Shown here in pieces: positions 16,329-27,500 of a DNA stretch of 64,000 bases; the first letter of the stretch is position 1, and every line of letters starts with the position of its first letter. The translations under genes were made by a program, and so were the position numbers. A model generated the notes under the pieces. That model was not told where the DNA came from. It made no database searches and worked only from the letters and a program-made list of their open reading frames with translations. This stretch comes from Saprospiraceae bacterium (GTDB lineage Bacteria > Bacteroidota > Bacteroidia > Chitinophagales > Saprospiraceae): positions 1-64,000 of the forward strand of contig JAEUUT010000142.1 in NCBI GenBank assembly GCA_016787415.1, read 5' to 3'.

Positions 16329-19169
16329 ATGATCGCAATGTGGAAAAATATGCTGAACAAGATTATACGAATTTTAAAAACGGTCTTCACGTCCTTTCTT
16401 AACGGCATATCATTAGGGCAGTTGTTTTTTGTATGCCTGTTGTTCCCCGACAGAGCCTTTGCGCAGATAGATTGGGCGTTGTGTTCCAACTTTGTTTCCG
16501 CTACGGAAGCAGGAGGGGCTAATCTTGGCCTAGCCGATCCCATCGTGTTGGATATTCAGCAAGATGGTATGGGAAGAATGTGGTTTGCCACACAGAGGGG
16601 GGTAAGTCGTTATGACGGTAAAAGATTCAAGTCCTACCTAAATACACCCTCTGATTCCTTGCTTTGGCAAAATTGGGGCTGCCACTTTCTTGCCGCTGAT
16701 GCAACGGGACGCATCTGGTTGGCTACGACGTATAAACTGTTTTACTTTGACACAAAAGAGGATCAGTTTGTGGAGTACGATCTTTCCAACGTGGAGCCAA
16801 ATGCTACCAAAGATACCTGGCAAAGCGAGGTTTATCTTTCAGATATAAAGCAAGAAGGAGGGATCGTATTTAGAAAAAATGAGGGATTGTACACTGTTAG
16901 AGCCCATTCAATGACCCTTCAAAAAATAATGGTGATTTCGGGTGCCTACCGCAGTGTTTCGGGTATATTAGGTAGAGATAATGAAGGGTTATTCTGGGCC
17001 GGTGGATGGAGCACCAAAGAGATATGCCTTTACTCCCCAAATGGTAAAATCAGGCAACGGACAGTCGCGCCCAGTAAAAATCTCAGGGATATTTTTCAGG
17101 ATGCCTACACAGGCAAAGTATGGGTTAGTGCAGCAGTATTGTACAGTTTTGATAAAAAAAATGGCATATGGGAACAATGGTCAGACAATAAAGCTGGACT
17201 ACTAGAAGGTTTGACCCTTGTACCTAAACTGACTGGAGACTCCATTTTATGGATGTTTCCTTTTAATCAATCCATTCTGCTGGGGTTCAACCTGAGACAG
17301 CAGCGGTTTGCTTGGCAGAAGTCAACCACCATATCACTAACAAGCCCGCTTGGGTGCGGAGGAATTCGTTGTCGTTTTGTAGACGCTGCCGGAAATATAT
17401 GGCTGGGAGGTCAAAAAGGAGTCTCTGTTATTTTTACCAGTAGTAGCCAGAAATTCGTATGGAGCCATTTAGCAGAAAATGAAAACACAAGTAAAAAACT
17501 GTCCCGCTCTTATATATCGGGGACTTGGCAAATGCCAGACGGAAGTATTGCGGAGTGGGCAAACGATGGAGGCTTTTATGCCTATATTGCATTGTCTAAA
17601 TTCTCAAAAGCGTATTTTGAAGGATATAAAAACAAATACGGCATCATTGGAAAACGTATTTTATTCGACGCCCAAACAGGCCTTAGAACCATTTCTAACA
17701 TTACATATGCCTTTGATTCATCTGGTAGGTGTACGGAATATGTAGAAGGGTATTCTCACCCAAGTGTTCTGCTAGAATATCCTTTGACAAAAAGCAAGAT
17801 CGTTGTTTTCAGGGGCAATAAATTTGATACGAACGCAGACATATCCGGTACATGGGTTAATGAGAATGGGATAACGACATACTTTTATCATGATGGCGAT
17901 ATGGCCATCGCTATTTCGCCGCAACATTATTTAAAGTTAAAAAAAGAAAAACCAAATCAATGGAAAGGTATACAAATAAGGAGTCACGGCGACTGTCGAA
18001 CCGAAATGATGGTGCAACTAAAACGTGTAAACGAAGACTCTATTCACGTTAACTGGACTGCTCTCGATAATCACTGTGATCTCAGAAAAGGAGAGCAAAT
18101 TGAGGATGTTATTAAACGTTATAGAATACCTACTATCTATGATTCCATTTACATTTCAGGGTTTCGCATTTTCAATGAATATCAGCCGGTCACGCCTAGT
18201 GATTATGCCGATAAACCATTTATAATCCAACACAAACAAAACTTCATCGCATTCGACTTTACCTGCTCAGCATTTCCCCGTTTATGTACTTTCTACTACA
18301 TGCTGGAAGGTTTTGATCAAGGCTGGTTCGTTGCTAAAGGGTCGCGTACCGCAACTTACACCAACCTTGACGGCGGCAACTACTGCTTCAAAGTAAAGGC
18401 TATTGATGCTGAAGGTAACGAAGTATCCAAGTCTACGCGGTTTTACTTAAAAGTCAGGCCGCCATACTATTTGACCTGGTGGTTTATCATCTGTACAACA
18501 CTGCTTATAACGTCCTTCATCTATCTTCTTTTTCGCTACCGGCTGCGCCTGCAACTCGAAAAAGAGTCCATCCGACAACGTATTGCCCGAGACCTGCATG
18601 ACGAGGTCGGATCGACCTTGGCTAGCATATCCATTCTGAGCGAATCGGGGCTACGCCAAGTTACACTTGAGGGCGATCAGGCATGGCTTTCAGGCATTGG
18701 CGAAAAAGCCCGTACCGCCATGCTGAGTATGGGCGACATCGTTTGGGCCGTTAACCCGCAAAACGACAGCATGGATAAAGTAGTAGAACGCATGATTCGA
18801 TTCGCTGTTGAAATGTTGGAACCTGCGCAAATCACTCCTGTCTTCGAGATCGAAAGCAGCATTTACGACCTAAAAATGCACATGGAACAGCGTACGGATT
18901 TTTACCTGTTTTTTAAAGAGTCTGTCACTAATGTGGCCAAGCACAGTAAGGCTACATGCGTTCGTTGCTCAATGAAAAAAGAAGGAGGATTCCTACATTT
19001 TGTTTTAGAGGACAACGGCAAGGGTCTCCATGAACAAACTCAGGGCAGCCTCGGCGGCAACGGATGGCGTAATATGCAGGCCAGGGCCAAGGCATTGCAG
19101 GCAATTTTAGTGAGAAAAAACGGTGAAGATGGCGGATGTGAAATAAGTTTGAAGATACCAACAACATAA
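16329..19169 (+). CDS. Two-component-propeller sensor histidine kinase
   Basis: A 946-residue membrane sensor kinase. A signal peptide ends near RAFAQ (residue ~45). The periplasmic part starts with Reg_prop repeats (GMGRMWFATQRGVSRYDG) but is interrupted by two modules that each start ISGTW (about residues 393-490 and 502-595). A Y_Y_Y domain (~640-705), one membrane helix (~711-732), a HisKA_3 dimerisation domain with RDLHDEVGSTLAS (H757), and a HATPase_c domain (ESVTNVAKHS, LEDNGKGL, GNGWRNM) follow. This is the NarX/LytS-like class that phosphorylates LuxR-type regulators, yet no response regulator lies beside it and no receiver domain is fused. ATGs at 16338 and 16350 are alternative starts. 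Confidence 0.9.
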   Translation: MIAMWKNMLNKIIRILKTVFTSFLNGISLGQLFFVCLLFPDRAFAQIDWALCSNFVSATEAGGANLGLADPIVLDIQQDGMGRMWFATQRGVSRYDGKRFKSYLNTPSDSLLWQNWGCHFLAADATGRIWLATTYKLFYFDTKEDQFVEYDLSNVEPNATKDTWQSEVYLSDIKQEGGIVFRKNEGLYTVRAHSMTLQKIMVISGAYRSVSGILGRDNEGLFWAGGWSTKEICLYSPNGKIRQRTVAPSKNLRDIFQDAYTGKVWVSAAVLYSFDKKNGIWEQWSDNKAGLLEGLTLVPKLTGDSILWMFPFNQSILLGFNLRQQRFAWQKSTTISLTSPLGCGGIRCRFVDAAGNIWLGGQKGVSVIFTSSSQKFVWSHLAENENTSKKLSRSYISGTWQMPDGSIAEWANDGGFYAYIALSKFSKAYFEGYKNKYGIIGKRILFDAQTGLRTISNITYAFDSSGRCTEYVEGYSHPSVLLEYPLTKSKIVVFRGNKFDTNADISGTWVNENGITTYFYHDGDMAIAISPQHYLKLKKEKPNQWKGIQIRSHGDCRTEMMVQLKRVNEDSIHVNWTALDNHCDLRKGEQIEDVIKRYRIPTIYDSIYISGFRIFNEYQPVTPSDYADKPFIIQHKQNFIAFDFTCSAFPRLCTFYYMLEGFDQGWFVAKGSRTATYTNLDGGNYCFKVKAIDAEGNEVSKSTRFYLKVRPPYYLTWWFIICTTLLITSFIYLLFRYRLRLQLEKESIRQRIARDLHDEVGSTLASISILSESGLRQVTLEGDQAWLSGIGEKARTAMLSMGDIVWAVNPQNDSMDKVVERMIRFAVEMLEPAQITPVFEIESSIYDLKMHMEQRTDFYLFFKESVTNVAKHSKATCVRCSMKKEGGFLHFVLEDNGKGLHEQTQGSLGGNGWRNMQARAKALQAILVRKNGEDGGCEISLKIPTT

Positions 19170-19412
19170 TCATGTGATGGGCGCCAGCCATGGAACAGGA
19201 GATTAATTTACATGTATCTCACACGAACTCTCATTTTATCATATTTTTTTACAAATAAAATGCTCTGTAAATAACAAAAGCATACCATCATCATGGGATT
19301 GCACAGCGCTTTTCGGTAATAGTATCATTGCAATGTGAAAACTACGAAGGTATTAGAGAGCCTAAATAGATTTCAACACAATACACATAAACAACCTTTA
19401 AATTGCAATGAA

Positions 19413-20945
19413 ATGAAAAAAAATTTGGTATTCGCAGTACTCATGTTTGTTGTCTGCATCATTAACGCTCAAGATAAACTTATCAGAGGACAAAACTTAT
19501 TACCGGGTCAAAGCCTGACATCTGCCAATGGTAAATATAAGTTAATCTATCAAACCGATGGGAACCTAGTCATTTATCGCAACCGCGATAATTTCCCACT
19601 TTGGTCTACCAAAACCCATAATCAGCCTGCAGGTAGGTGTTCTATGCAACAAGACGGGAATTTGGTGATATATAAGCCGGATGGAAGCCCTATTTGGGCA
19701 TCTATTAAAAATTGGAATACTCCTGATCCTTGTAGAGGGGATTTTTTAATTATGCAAGATGATGCCAACGCGGTTATTTATGACAATAACCATACCTCTA
19801 TGTGGAGTAGCGGCACATATTTGGAAGCGATAAACGATAATCTACATGGAGTTCCTTGTCCCAATGGTCAGATAGTTCTTAATTCCCAAAGAACTGCTTT
19901 CAACCCACAGGTACACGGCTTCAAATTTACCAATGATTTCACTGTTGAATTTGAATTCGGTTTTGGAATAAAAGCCCGCTATGGCGGACAATGTGGAGGG
20001 ATGGCCTATTCGGCTTTAGATTATTTTAAGAGCAACAGGCCCATACCAACACAGGGTTTTAGGCCTTTCACAGGCAGTATATTGCAATCTTATATCTATA
20101 GCCGCCAAATCAGTTCCTTGAAAGAAAACGTAGACAAGTGGAGTGAGCTGATCCTGAACCCATTTGGCTGGAGAACCAACGAGTATTTTAACTGGGGTAT
20201 TCAAGGATTTAATGGAGGCAGAATTCAAGAACTTCGGCAGGCAATTGACGCAGGCAATCCAATTCCATTAGGGTTATTCAAGGCAGGAAGTGGCGGTAAC
20301 GTCGCTCACCATCAAGTCTTAGCGATTGGATATGATATGGGACGTTACCGGGGGGATTTGGGAGAGTTCAAGGAGGATTTCAAAATATTTATATACGATC
20401 CCAATCACCCGAACGAGACAGTTACTTTGCGCCCACATGTTGGAGGAGATTCCTTTTATGCTTATGACGAATACCCAAATGAGCGGTGGCAAACGTATTT
20501 TGTTGACAAGAAGTATCAGCCTGCGCAACCTCCTCAAATTGATTTTCCAGTCATGCAATCTACGGGTAATGTCAGTCAAATTATGCTTGAAATCAGGACA
20601 GGTGGCGACGATTTGAGGGGCAACAAAGACAATGTAAATGTTGTAATAAATTTCACCGACGGCACTTCACAAATTGTAAACAATATAAACAATGGTGGAC
20701 GATGGATAGATAATTATGACCAAGCGGTTCCCATTCGATTGAATCAGCCAAGGCCACGCAACCAAATTCGGGATATTACATTATCAACCACATTTAGTGG
20801 CGGTTTTGATGGGGACAATTGGAATGTAGACAGCATTAGAATTGGAGTCATTGACGGAAATTCAAGTGATCAAGTTTTTTTAAGAAGCGGCACCCCTTTG
20901 GTCAGATTTACTGGTAGCAATACACCATTTGTATGCCGTTTGTAA
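19413..20945 (+). CDS. Secreted lectin / papain-like / beta-sandwich protein
   Basis: A 510-residue exported protein; the ATG at 19413 gives signal peptide MKKNLVFAVLMFVVCIINAQ. Residues ~21-145 are a bulb-type (B-) lectin domain with repeated QTDGNLVIY, QQDGNLVIY and DDANAVIY sugar-site motifs. Residues ~150-370 look like a papain-fold peptidase: QCGGMAYSA with C194, a HH pair at 299-300 before QVLAIGYD, and YDPNHP with D329 and N331. The last ~125 residues (IMLEIRTGGDDLRG ... DNWNVDSIRIGV) form a PLAT-like beta-sandwich. No T9SS tail is evident. It could be a glycan-targeted protease, toxin or attachment factor. The peptidase assignment rests on the C-H-D order and is not certain. Confidence 0.78.
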   Translation: MKKNLVFAVLMFVVCIINAQDKLIRGQNLLPGQSLTSANGKYKLIYQTDGNLVIYRNRDNFPLWSTKTHNQPAGRCSMQQDGNLVIYKPDGSPIWASIKNWNTPDPCRGDFLIMQDDANAVIYDNNHTSMWSSGTYLEAINDNLHGVPCPNGQIVLNSQRTAFNPQVHGFKFTNDFTVEFEFGFGIKARYGGQCGGMAYSALDYFKSNRPIPTQGFRPFTGSILQSYIYSRQISSLKENVDKWSELILNPFGWRTNEYFNWGIQGFNGGRIQELRQAIDAGNPIPLGLFKAGSGGNVAHHQVLAIGYDMGRYRGDLGEFKEDFKIFIYDPNHPNETVTLRPHVGGDSFYAYDEYPNERWQTYFVDKKYQPAQPPQIDFPVMQSTGNVSQIMLEIRTGGDDLRGNKDNVNVVINFTDGTSQIVNNINNGGRWIDNYDQAVPIRLNQPRPRNQIRDITLSTTFSGGFDGDNWNVDSIRIGVIDGNSSDQVFLRSGTPLVRFTGSNTPFVCRL

Positions 20946-20968
20946 AAACCATTGCCACTAACATCAAT

Positions 20969-21009
20969 TTTGGGTACTGTTTAGCATACATGTCTAGACA
21001 GTACCCAAA
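20969..21009 (+). terminator. Hairpin after the lectin gene
   Basis: TTTGGGTACTGT at 20969-20980 is the exact complement of ACAGTACCCAAA at 20998-21009, a 12-bp stem with a 17-base loop that itself contains the palindrome TGTCTAGACA. It lies 24 bases after the stop codon and before a convergent gene. No U-tract follows, so strength as an intrinsic terminator is uncertain. Confidence 0.5.
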
Positions 21010-21185
21010 TAAGGAGCAGTGGTTTGAATATAAAGATTGGGAAACATTGGAATGACAAATATCCATCAGGTTCTGAGCATGGGTCAGGAACCACACTACT
21101 GGACATTTTTAGATTGACGTCCAGACCTGTAAGGTTTTAAAAACGTTCCACGAATGCCGCGATTAATCAATTCACGGTCCGGCTT

Positions 21186-21851
21186 TCAGGCCAGTTTCCT
21201 TTTGATGCCGAGGCACACATAAAGTCGCATCGATCTGGTTTCTTTTGGAAACTCCGAAAACTCAGGCGTCAGGCCGAAATAGTAGTTGACTTGCGGGGAC
21301 AGGATGATGGATTTACCAAGCGGTACGTCGTATGCAATCCTGGAACGCAACCCAAAATACATGGCCGCATTGAAATGGTCATATCTTTCCTCCAAACTTG
21401 TCGTCAGGGAAACAGGGGGTGATCCTCCCATCCACGAATAGTATGTCCCCGTATATCCATCGTGAACCCTGGCTCCAACATCGACGCCAAAATTTAAATC
21501 CAACCTGTTTTTAACCCGTAAATTCAGTACATAAATTCCCAGGGAAATAACGGATTTTTCAATAGTGGCCGTGGAAGTATAACCGCCGCCCAGACCACCG
21601 CCGCTGGCTTCTACTTCTCCGTTATAGTGATCAAATTGCAAAGAGAAGAGCAGCGGCAGGGAATGAATCCGGATTGTACCTGTATTGAGGCCGACAGTGT
21701 ACCCCGTTCCGGTAGCATAAGTGGATTGGTCGTGGCTCGATTTACCGTAATCATGAAAAATATTCCAGTTAGGGCCTGCGAAAGCAGCAAAATGTTGGCA
21801 GAATAAACTTACATGGGTCAGTAGTAGTAGTGTCGAAAGAAAGGTTTTCAT
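21186..21851 (-). CDS. Small outer-membrane beta-barrel-like protein
   Basis: A 221-residue exported protein with signal peptide MKTFLSTLLLLTHVSLFCQ. The mature part alternates hydrophobic and polar residues with many aromatics (FAAFAGPNWNIF, LLFSLQFDHYNGEV, YFGLRSRIAYDVPLG, SPQVNYYFGL) and ends with a strand RLYVCLGIKRKLA. That is typical of 8-10-stranded Bacteroidota barrels of the PorT / outer-membrane beta-barrel type. Function unknown. The gene stands alone, convergent with the lectin gene and divergent from the PhoD gene. Confidence 0.75.
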   Translation of the reverse strand: MKTFLSTLLLLTHVSLFCQHFAAFAGPNWNIFHDYGKSSHDQSTYATGTGYTVGLNTGTIRIHSLPLLFSLQFDHYNGEVEASGGGLGGGYTSTATIEKSVISLGIYVLNLRVKNRLDLNFGVDVGARVHDGYTGTYYSWMGGSPPVSLTTSLEERYDHFNAAMYFGLRSRIAYDVPLGKSIILSPQVNYYFGLTPEFSEFPKETRSMRLYVCLGIKRKLA

Positions 21852-22232
21852 TTTATAATATTTTAGATATGAATGAATGTCTCGCTATTTGCCGGATGCG
21901 GCACAAGCCGGAAATCTGCTCTTACTTTTGCCTGATACGCACTACCTGAAGCGAATCAAATAATCTCTTCGTTTTATCAACGAATTGGAACGCAAAAACG
22001 CGGCTATATCAAATTTATACAGTGAATAATGTCCCAACTTTCGAAACTTTTGTCAGAAAAAATATCAGTAATGACATCTTCGCGGTGCCCATGCACCCGG
22101 TAAGCCAAAGAAGCCCTACACTCAACACACCCTCCTCTTGGTCGATTATCACCTGCGTTTTAAGTTGACATGGTTTCTTTTGAAGGTATAAAAAGCGCAC
22201 TTGCTCATCACGCGTCCTTCAATAGAAAGCAC
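21852..22232. other. Intergenic region with fragment of the MITE-like repeat
   Basis: This 381-base gap separates divergent genes and has no credible reading frame. At about 21892-21905 it contains TGCCGGATGCGGCAC, which shares GGATGCGGCAC with the right arm of the inverted repeat at 1071-1236. Both promoters must lie here, but I could not pick out a clear TAnnTTTG element. Confidence 0.4.
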
Positions 22233-24284
22233 ATGAATGTAACCCGGCGTAAGTTCCTAAAAACATCCTTCTTCGTTGGCTTCGCCATAGCGACAAAAAA
22301 AGGTTGGGCAAACAAAATTCCAACACAGGCCATCGAGCGCCGCGACCTATTTCCGCAGGGCGTAGCGTCGGGCGACCCGACATCCGGCAGTGTCATATTG
22401 TGGACGAGGCGACCACCTTTGAAAGATAATGTTGCAGAAAAATTAGTCGTTGAAATTTCCACAACCCCCACATTCAAAAAAATCGTGGCAGGCGGTACAG
22501 CGCACATCGGCGCCGGTTCAGATTGGACCTGTCGTTTTCTGGTTAAAGATCTCAAACCCAACCACGAGTATTGGTATCGTTTCATCGATGAGCATGGTTT
22601 TGCCAGTCGCATCGGCCGTACGATGACGGCGCCCGGCGACGATTCGGATACACCCGTTCGTTTTACGTTTGTATCCTGCCAATGCCCGAATGAGGGCGCC
22701 CTGAATGCTTATCGCAGGATGATCTTTGAAGATGAAGCACGCCCGAAAGAGCAGCGGCTTAATTTTGTGTTGCACCTGGGCGATTTTATTTATGAAGTCA
22801 CCTGGTATGCAGAAGACAATCCGGACGGAAACCGGGGCCGCCGCATCCGAGACCTGTACAAGTTCCCGCAAGGTCGAAAGGTGAGTAATTTTTACCTGCC
22901 CGTTACCCTGGAGGATTACCGCACCCTCTACCGGGCATACCTGGAGGACCCCGATTTGCAGGATGCCCGGGCCCGTTGGCCATTTGTGTGTATTTGGGAT
23001 AACCACGAATTTGCCTGGGCAGGCTACCAAAGTGAGTATGTGGCGGGAGGTGGGTACAATGCGCCAGCACAAAACCAGAAAGTTTTTGCCAACCAGGCAT
23101 GGTGGGAGTTCATCCCGGCGAGGGTGCAACAACCCGGCAATCCCGGGCTCGAGCAGTTCATTGCCCCGGCTGTGGTGGATACTCCCATGGAGGAGTTCAA
23201 CGAAGATGGACTTTCAGAAGAGCCTAATAACCTGCTGGCCATCAACAGCCTGCATATCAGGCGGGTGTTGCGTTGGGGAAAAAATGTAGACTTGCTGCTC
23301 ACCGATAACTGGTCATTCCGTTCTCCCGATATGTCGACGGATGATTTTGTGGTTCCGGGCTATCCCGTAGTGTCCCCGCAAGTGCCTTTTGAAATTATGA
23401 ATTATGGTCGACACTATAATGGCGGCCATCCACCGGATTCCATTCGTTTCAACGGCAAGGACATCCCGAATCCGACAAAAGATGTTCATGCCCAAACTTA
23501 TCTGGGTAAAGAGCAAAGACAATGGTTCCTGGAACAACTCGGCGCTTCTACGGCGCGCTGGAAAATATGGGGGCACGGGTTTGGTACGATGGAAGTACGC
23601 AGCGATTATCAAAATTTACCCGGCGAATTAGGAAGTAAGTGGCCTAAGGATGTCGGATATGCGGTTATTGACAATCGCTTCCTGCGCGATAAAGACATCA
23701 TATTTGATTTTATACACGATCAGAAAATCACAGGGTTTTGTGTGGTGGGAGGCGACCGCCATGCATTTCTTGCAGGTTTGGCTTCCAAGGCGCTGCCGCC
23801 AAAGCAATACGAACCCCTGGGCGTGGAATTCATTACCGGTTCTATATCGCAACAGACGCTTTTTGAAGTATTCGAAGTGACGATGAGGCCTGACCATCCG
23901 AAACGGGTGCTGCACCTCATAGATCAACTTGATGGCAAGGTGATTCCTTCCATGAATGTGGCTGCCTTGCATGGCGTGCTTTCCACGCTGGAGTTGAAAG
24001 AAACCGGAGATATGAAGCAAGCCCGCGCGGTGCGAAATCCGGACCTGGCGCCGCATTTGTCATTGCTCGACTATGGTGGCCACGGCTATGCCCTTGTGAC
24101 GGCTACTGCCGATCAACTTTCTACTGAATTTGTATGTATCCCGCGGCCTTTTGAACGCAGCGACCGGCCTGATGGCGGCCCATTGTTGTACCGTGTGGTG
24201 CATCGCGCGCGTTTATGGAAGGCTGGTGAGGCGCCTAAACTGGAGCAGGAGGTGCTGGAAGGCGATCCGCAGTATTGTATTTGA
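22233..24284 (+). CDS. phoD: Alkaline phosphatase D (PhoD-like), Tat-exported
   Basis: A 683-residue phosphodiesterase/phosphomonoesterase of the PhoD family. The ATG at 22233 starts a twin-arginine signal (VTRRKFLKT), so the enzyme folds with its metals before export. The N-terminal Fn3-like PhoD_N part (FPQGVASGDPTSGSVILWTR) is followed by the metallophosphatase core: HLGDFIYE, CIWDNHEFAWAG, KIWGHGFG and VVGGDRHAFLAG. These residues hold the Fe/Ca-type centre known for the family. It should release phosphate from phosphodiesters or teichoic-like polymers in the periplasm or outside. No pho-box could be recognised upstream. It is monocistronic. Confidence 0.9.
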   Translation: MNVTRRKFLKTSFFVGFAIATKKGWANKIPTQAIERRDLFPQGVASGDPTSGSVILWTRRPPLKDNVAEKLVVEISTTPTFKKIVAGGTAHIGAGSDWTCRFLVKDLKPNHEYWYRFIDEHGFASRIGRTMTAPGDDSDTPVRFTFVSCQCPNEGALNAYRRMIFEDEARPKEQRLNFVLHLGDFIYEVTWYAEDNPDGNRGRRIRDLYKFPQGRKVSNFYLPVTLEDYRTLYRAYLEDPDLQDARARWPFVCIWDNHEFAWAGYQSEYVAGGGYNAPAQNQKVFANQAWWEFIPARVQQPGNPGLEQFIAPAVVDTPMEEFNEDGLSEEPNNLLAINSLHIRRVLRWGKNVDLLLTDNWSFRSPDMSTDDFVVPGYPVVSPQVPFEIMNYGRHYNGGHPPDSIRFNGKDIPNPTKDVHAQTYLGKEQRQWFLEQLGASTARWKIWGHGFGTMEVRSDYQNLPGELGSKWPKDVGYAVIDNRFLRDKDIIFDFIHDQKITGFCVVGGDRHAFLAGLASKALPPKQYEPLGVEFITGSISQQTLFEVFEVTMRPDHPKRVLHLIDQLDGKVIPSMNVAALHGVLSTLELKETGDMKQARAVRNPDLAPHLSLLDYGGHGYALVTATADQLSTEFVCIPRPFERSDRPDGGPLLYRVVHRARLWKAGEAPKLEQEVLEGDPQYCI

Positions 24285-24311
24285 GGGATTGCTGGTGGAT
24301 GGCATGGGGTT

Positions 24312-24368
24312 TTGGATAGGTAAAACCCGAACAAGTGATGTAAACATTTAAAAAAAGAACCTATCCAA
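24312..24368 (+). terminator. Possible weak hairpin after phoD
   Basis: TTGGATAGGT at 24312-24321 and ACCTATCCAA at 24359-24368 can pair over 10 bases around a 37-base loop. The large loop and missing T-run make it a weak candidate. Nothing else is seen in the 248-base gap. Confidence 0.25.
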
Positions 24369-24532
24369 CACGCACGATAAGTAGTATATTCGCAGCAAAG
24401 GCCCATGCTTGGGTCACCCTTCCGACGTTGGTGAACAATATCCGCATAGTCAAAAAAAACAAATGGGTATAGGAAGTACGGTGTTATGAGTGTACTTTAG
24501 TGGCTTTAAATATCTATAATTCTTAATTTATC

Positions 24533-27500
24533 ATGACTACTCTTTTAAGAATTACATTTTTATTCAAATTCTGTTTTCTATGTTTAATAACATTTGCTCA
24601 AGTTCCTGCTGATATCGTCACAAAAATGGAACAGATGATCGAAGCAAAGCAATATGATCAGGCAATTGAATTGGGCGAAAAAACCGCCAAATCACTACGG
24701 GAAAAGCCAGAAAAAGAATTGGAATATATCGGGGTAATAGACAATCTTGCTTATGCTTATGAAGAAAAAGGAGAATACCTGACGGCTATTCCATTAATGG
24801 AAGAAGTCTGTGATAGAATAAAAAAGCGTTTTGGCGCAGAAAGCGTCCAGTATTTTTCTACATTAGAGACACTTGCGCAAAATTACAAGGAGGCAGGAAA
24901 TTATGCGAGTTCCGAGGCATCATACCTGGAAGTTATTCGAATTGCCGGCAATCAGAAAAATATTAAGGCGGATGACTACATCAATGTGCTTTTGGGTGTT
25001 TCAGACCTGTATTTACTTGAAAGAAAGTTTGACAAAGCAGAATTAATTATTCAGGATGCTATTGCTTTCTATAAAAAAAAATATGGGAGCAATGCAGTGA
25101 ACCTTTCCCTTCTTAATAACTTGGCAGAAGTATATCGGTATACCAAACGATATGAGGAAGCAGAAAAGATTTATCTCGACATTTTGCCGAAAGTAAAAGC
25201 CAAAGAAGGTGAAAGTGGCTTTTATGGCATAATATTAAATAATTTAGCACTCACCTATAAATTAAAAAAAGATTACGAAAAAGCCATTCCTTTATATCAA
25301 AAATCGCTCGATTTAAAGGGCATTTATTATAGTACAGAGAGCCCTGAGTATATTACAGGGAGGCATAATCTGGCAGTCGCATACCTGGAAACCAAAGAGT
25401 TCGATAAAGCAGAGCAACTGCTGCTGCTAAATTACAAGGCACAAAAAAAATATCAGGATTTTCGACATCCTTTATTTCATCAAACACTTAATATTCTCGT
25501 AGAACTATACATAGAAACAAAACAGTTTGACAAGGCTTCATTATACTTTAAAGAATTAATTCAGATTCACAAACTTATACATGGGGTTGATGAAGATTAT
25601 TGTTATTTTCAAGGACAGTTAGCCGAATACCTGAGCAGTGCAGGCAAATATTCAGAGGCTGAGCAAGCATTCAAGGCTGGCATTGGTTGCATGGAAAACA
25701 TAGCAGAGAATAACCAGGAAAAATATGCTGAATTGGTAAATTTATTTGGCGAATTTTACAGAAAGCAGGCCCGTTATCAAGAAGCAGAAACATATCTTAA
25801 GAAAGCAATCCGAATCAGCCTTACAGCATTAGGAGATCAGCATGAAAACTATGCTAAATCTTTAAATAATTTGGCTATTGTATACACAGAAACAGGTCAG
25901 TACTCAATGGTAGAACCATTATTTCAGGAAGCCATTGAGATCATAAAAAAATCAGAAGGCACAGCAAGTGTTTCATACCTGAAAACAGTACTAAATCTTA
26001 CAGGCTTCTATATTAACATTGGGCGATATGATAAAGCCGAGCCGCTAATCAGAGAGGTGTTGGACAAGATTAAACAGTCCAATGTATTTCTGCCCGACGT
26101 TCAGGCTAATTGCCTGAACAACCTGGCGTTTTTGTTGAAAGAAAAAGGAGAGTATGAAAAGGCTATTGAATATCAAAAAGAATCCGTTAAAATCTGGAAG
26201 GAATACTCTTATGAATATGAAGAAGACTATGCATTGGCGTTGAATAACCTCGCGATGAGTTTAGGGAATCAAAACGATGGAAAGGAGTCGTTAGCCTTGC
26301 TGGAAGAAGCCCTTGGCATTCTCAGAGAAAAGCACGATAGTGGTAATAAAAATTATGCATTACTGCTAAAAAGCAAAGGAGTAATTTATGCGTCACATGG
26401 TCTAAATGCAGAAGCAGAAGCATGTTTCATACAATCGATGGAATTAGTAAAAGGGCGGCTAAATGAGTTCCTTCCTGCTTATATTGAAATTGTAGAAGGG
26501 CTCGCAAATTTTTATTTTGAAAATGGACGATATAAGGACGCAGAAGACCTTACAAGGCAGTCTTTAGCGCTTCAAATGAAAATTACAGGCGACCAGGATA
26601 TAAATTATATTACGAGTATAAATAATCTTGCTTTGCTTTTTTTACACTTGGGACGTTTTACAGAAGCAGAGCCATTGTTTCTAGAAGCAATAGAAAAATT
26701 ACAAAAAAGCCCCTCTACCCCTCAACTTTTACTGTCCGATGTAATGAGTAACCTCGGTCAGTTGTATCAAAAAATTGGACTCTATGACAAATCAGAACGA
26801 TTATTTATAGACGTTTTGGCAATCAGAGAAAAACAACTTGGCCCACAGGATAATAAAATAGCACAAAGTGCAAATAACCTCGGCACATTGTATATACTAA
26901 CAAACAGAGCAGAAATGGCCTGCAAAGAATTCCAGAAAGCCTCAAATATCCTGAAATTATATCCAGGGATGAAAATCGACTATGCCATAACTATTGACAA
27001 CCTTGCAAGATCATATGCTGCAACCAATCAGCCTGAAAAAAGTGTAATATTATATGATGAGGCTAATAAAATTTTTGAAACATATGGTGGGAAATCACAT
27101 CCCGATTACATCCTAAATCTGTTTAATTTAGCCTCTTTTTATTATCACAACAAACGTTATGATGAAGCACAACAATTTTATGAGAAGTGTTTTTCCAGTC
27201 TTAAAGTGTTGATCCGCTATTCTTTTTCCAATTCCAACCCTCAAGAGCAACGAGACTACCTGGCAGACAATGTCGATATTTTTGAACAGTATTTTTCATT
27301 TTTGAAGGAATCCAGATTGGCTGATCCCGGTTTAGCATATTCAAATCAACTTTTCACAAAAGGGATTTTGCTATACGCACAAAAGCAAATGTGGCAACAA
27401 TTGATGGAACAAGACAACAAGGCTTTGAAAGATTTATTAAAACAACGCCTTGCGTTGATAAAAAAACTTTCCAATTGGTATTCGATGTCCGATTCGGAAT

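Noticed and set aside
16187..16402. A 71-codon reading frame before the histidine kinase
   Set aside because: It overlaps the kinase start in another frame and has no credible composition or motif.
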